Below are positions 5,014-5,436 of a stretch of 5,436 nt of DNA, piece after piece. A program made the position numbers and the translations under genes. The stretch is from the NCBI GenBank assembly GCA_030636465.1, contig DAOVWW010000125.1, forward strand, positions 1 to 5,436, read 5' to 3'. Each line of letters begins with the position of its first letter. Position 1 is the stretch's first letter. Under the pieces are notes generated by a model that was given only the letters and a program-made list of their open reading frames with translations, had not been told where the DNA came from and did no database searches. Source of the stretch: Gammaproteobacteria bacterium. Its GTDB lineage: Bacteria > Pseudomonadota > Gammaproteobacteria > BMS3Bbin11.

Positions 5014-5436
5014 ATGATGAATTTAAAAAAGACTTTAACTGGTAGCGTAATGCTGCTCGCTCTGGCCGCTTCAAGTGTTGCATTTGCAGGCAAGCCAGTA
5101 GGAATCACTAAGACAATCATGTCAGTTGACACTATGCACCTTGGTAAAAAAGTATCTATCCAGCGTAATCAGGACAACAAAGCGACAATCAGCAAGTTCT
5201 ATGAAAAAACTTCACGTCCTTGTCCTCCTTTCTGTGTATTCCCAATTTCACTGGATCCAACAGTAAAGACTATTGGTGAAGTTGAGCTACTGCAGCACGT
5301 AACTAAAGGTGATGCATTACTGGTTGATTCACGTACACCTGACTGGATCAATGGCAAAAGTGGCACCATACCTGGCGCTGTAAACGTTCCATTCAAGCAG
5401 ATTGGTAAAAGTGCCGATGCAATCACTATGTGTGAG
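5014..5436 (+). CDS. Periplasmic rhodanese-domain protein, N-terminal part (3' end outside window)
   Basis: The first 141 residues of an exported rhodanese-like sulfurtransferase. Residues 1-25 are a Sec signal peptide (NLKK, then a hydrophobic core, then cleavage after AFA). A segment of about 45 residues follows that I cannot assign, then a CPPFC motif (Cys70, Cys74). The rhodanese fold begins with VKTIGEVELL (84-93); LLVDSRTPDW (102-111) holds the conserved Asp and Arg, and GTIPGAVNVP (117-126) is the usual GHIPGA-type turn. The active-site Cys should lie beyond the window, since Cys140 comes too early in the fold. Two adjacent ATGs (5014, 5017) both fit the Shine-Dalgarno sequence; the second is better spaced. 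All three Arg codons are CGT, unlike the mixed Arg codons of dapB, which together with the strong binding site hints at high expression. Its likely role is periplasmic sulfane-sulfur transfer or detoxification, switched on by the sigma-54 activator. Confidence 0.88.
   Translation, partial: MMNLKKTLTGSVMLLALAASSVAFAGKPVGITKTIMSVDTMHLGKKVSIQRNQDNKATISKFYEKTSRPCPPFCVFPISLDPTVKTIGEVELLQHVTKGDALLVDSRTPDWINGKSGTIPGAVNVPFKQIGKSADAITMCE

Overview
The window looks like chromosomal DNA of a gammaproteobacterium with sulfur-handling genes. The evidence is a YcbZ/LonB-type Lon protease tail, a proteobacterial DapB, a NemR-like TetR regulator, a tusA-dsrE2 pair typical of sulfur-oxidising lineages, and a sigma-54 regulator of the NtrC class. 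The placement in Gammaproteobacteria, probably a sulfur oxidiser or a relative, is inferred from gene content only. Base composition is moderate, with AT-rich intergenic gaps.

Layout. Positions 1-411 hold the C-terminal end of a Lon-family protease cut by the window edge, followed by dapB (481-1278). Both look like housekeeping genes. Next is a TetR-family repressor (1334-1939), and then tusA (2109-2342) with dsrE2 (2356-2955), which are 13 bp apart and evidently cotranscribed. Three near-identical 16-bp operator-like sites (1305-1320, 1976-1991, 2072-2087) lie before tetR and before tusA, so one repressor probably controls itself and the sulfur-carrier pair. On the opposite strand, converging on dsrE2, is a PAS/AAA+/Fis sigma-54 activator (2997-4379). 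A roughly 420-bp regulatory gap separates it from two divergently transcribed genes: a 51-codon gene for a secreted acidic peptide (4798-4953) and the start of a periplasmic rhodanese-domain protein (5014 to the window edge).

How it may work together. The gap holds six copies of TGTCA/TGACA in 56 bp (4520-4575), a good -24/-12 sigma-54 promoter (4676-4691) and an 8-bp inverted repeat over the predicted transcription start. This is the arrangement expected if the divergent activator binds the repeats and switches on the peptide and rhodanese genes. The window therefore reads as two adjoining regulons for sulfane sulfur. One is cytoplasmic (TusA, DsrE2) under a TetR protein whose Cys and Lys line up with the redox-sensing pair of E. 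coli NemR. The other is periplasmic (rhodanese plus acidic Cys-containing peptide) under an activator whose PAS domain carries a Cys/His cluster. The parts are seen in the sequence; the idea that they form one persulfide or electrophile response system is inference.
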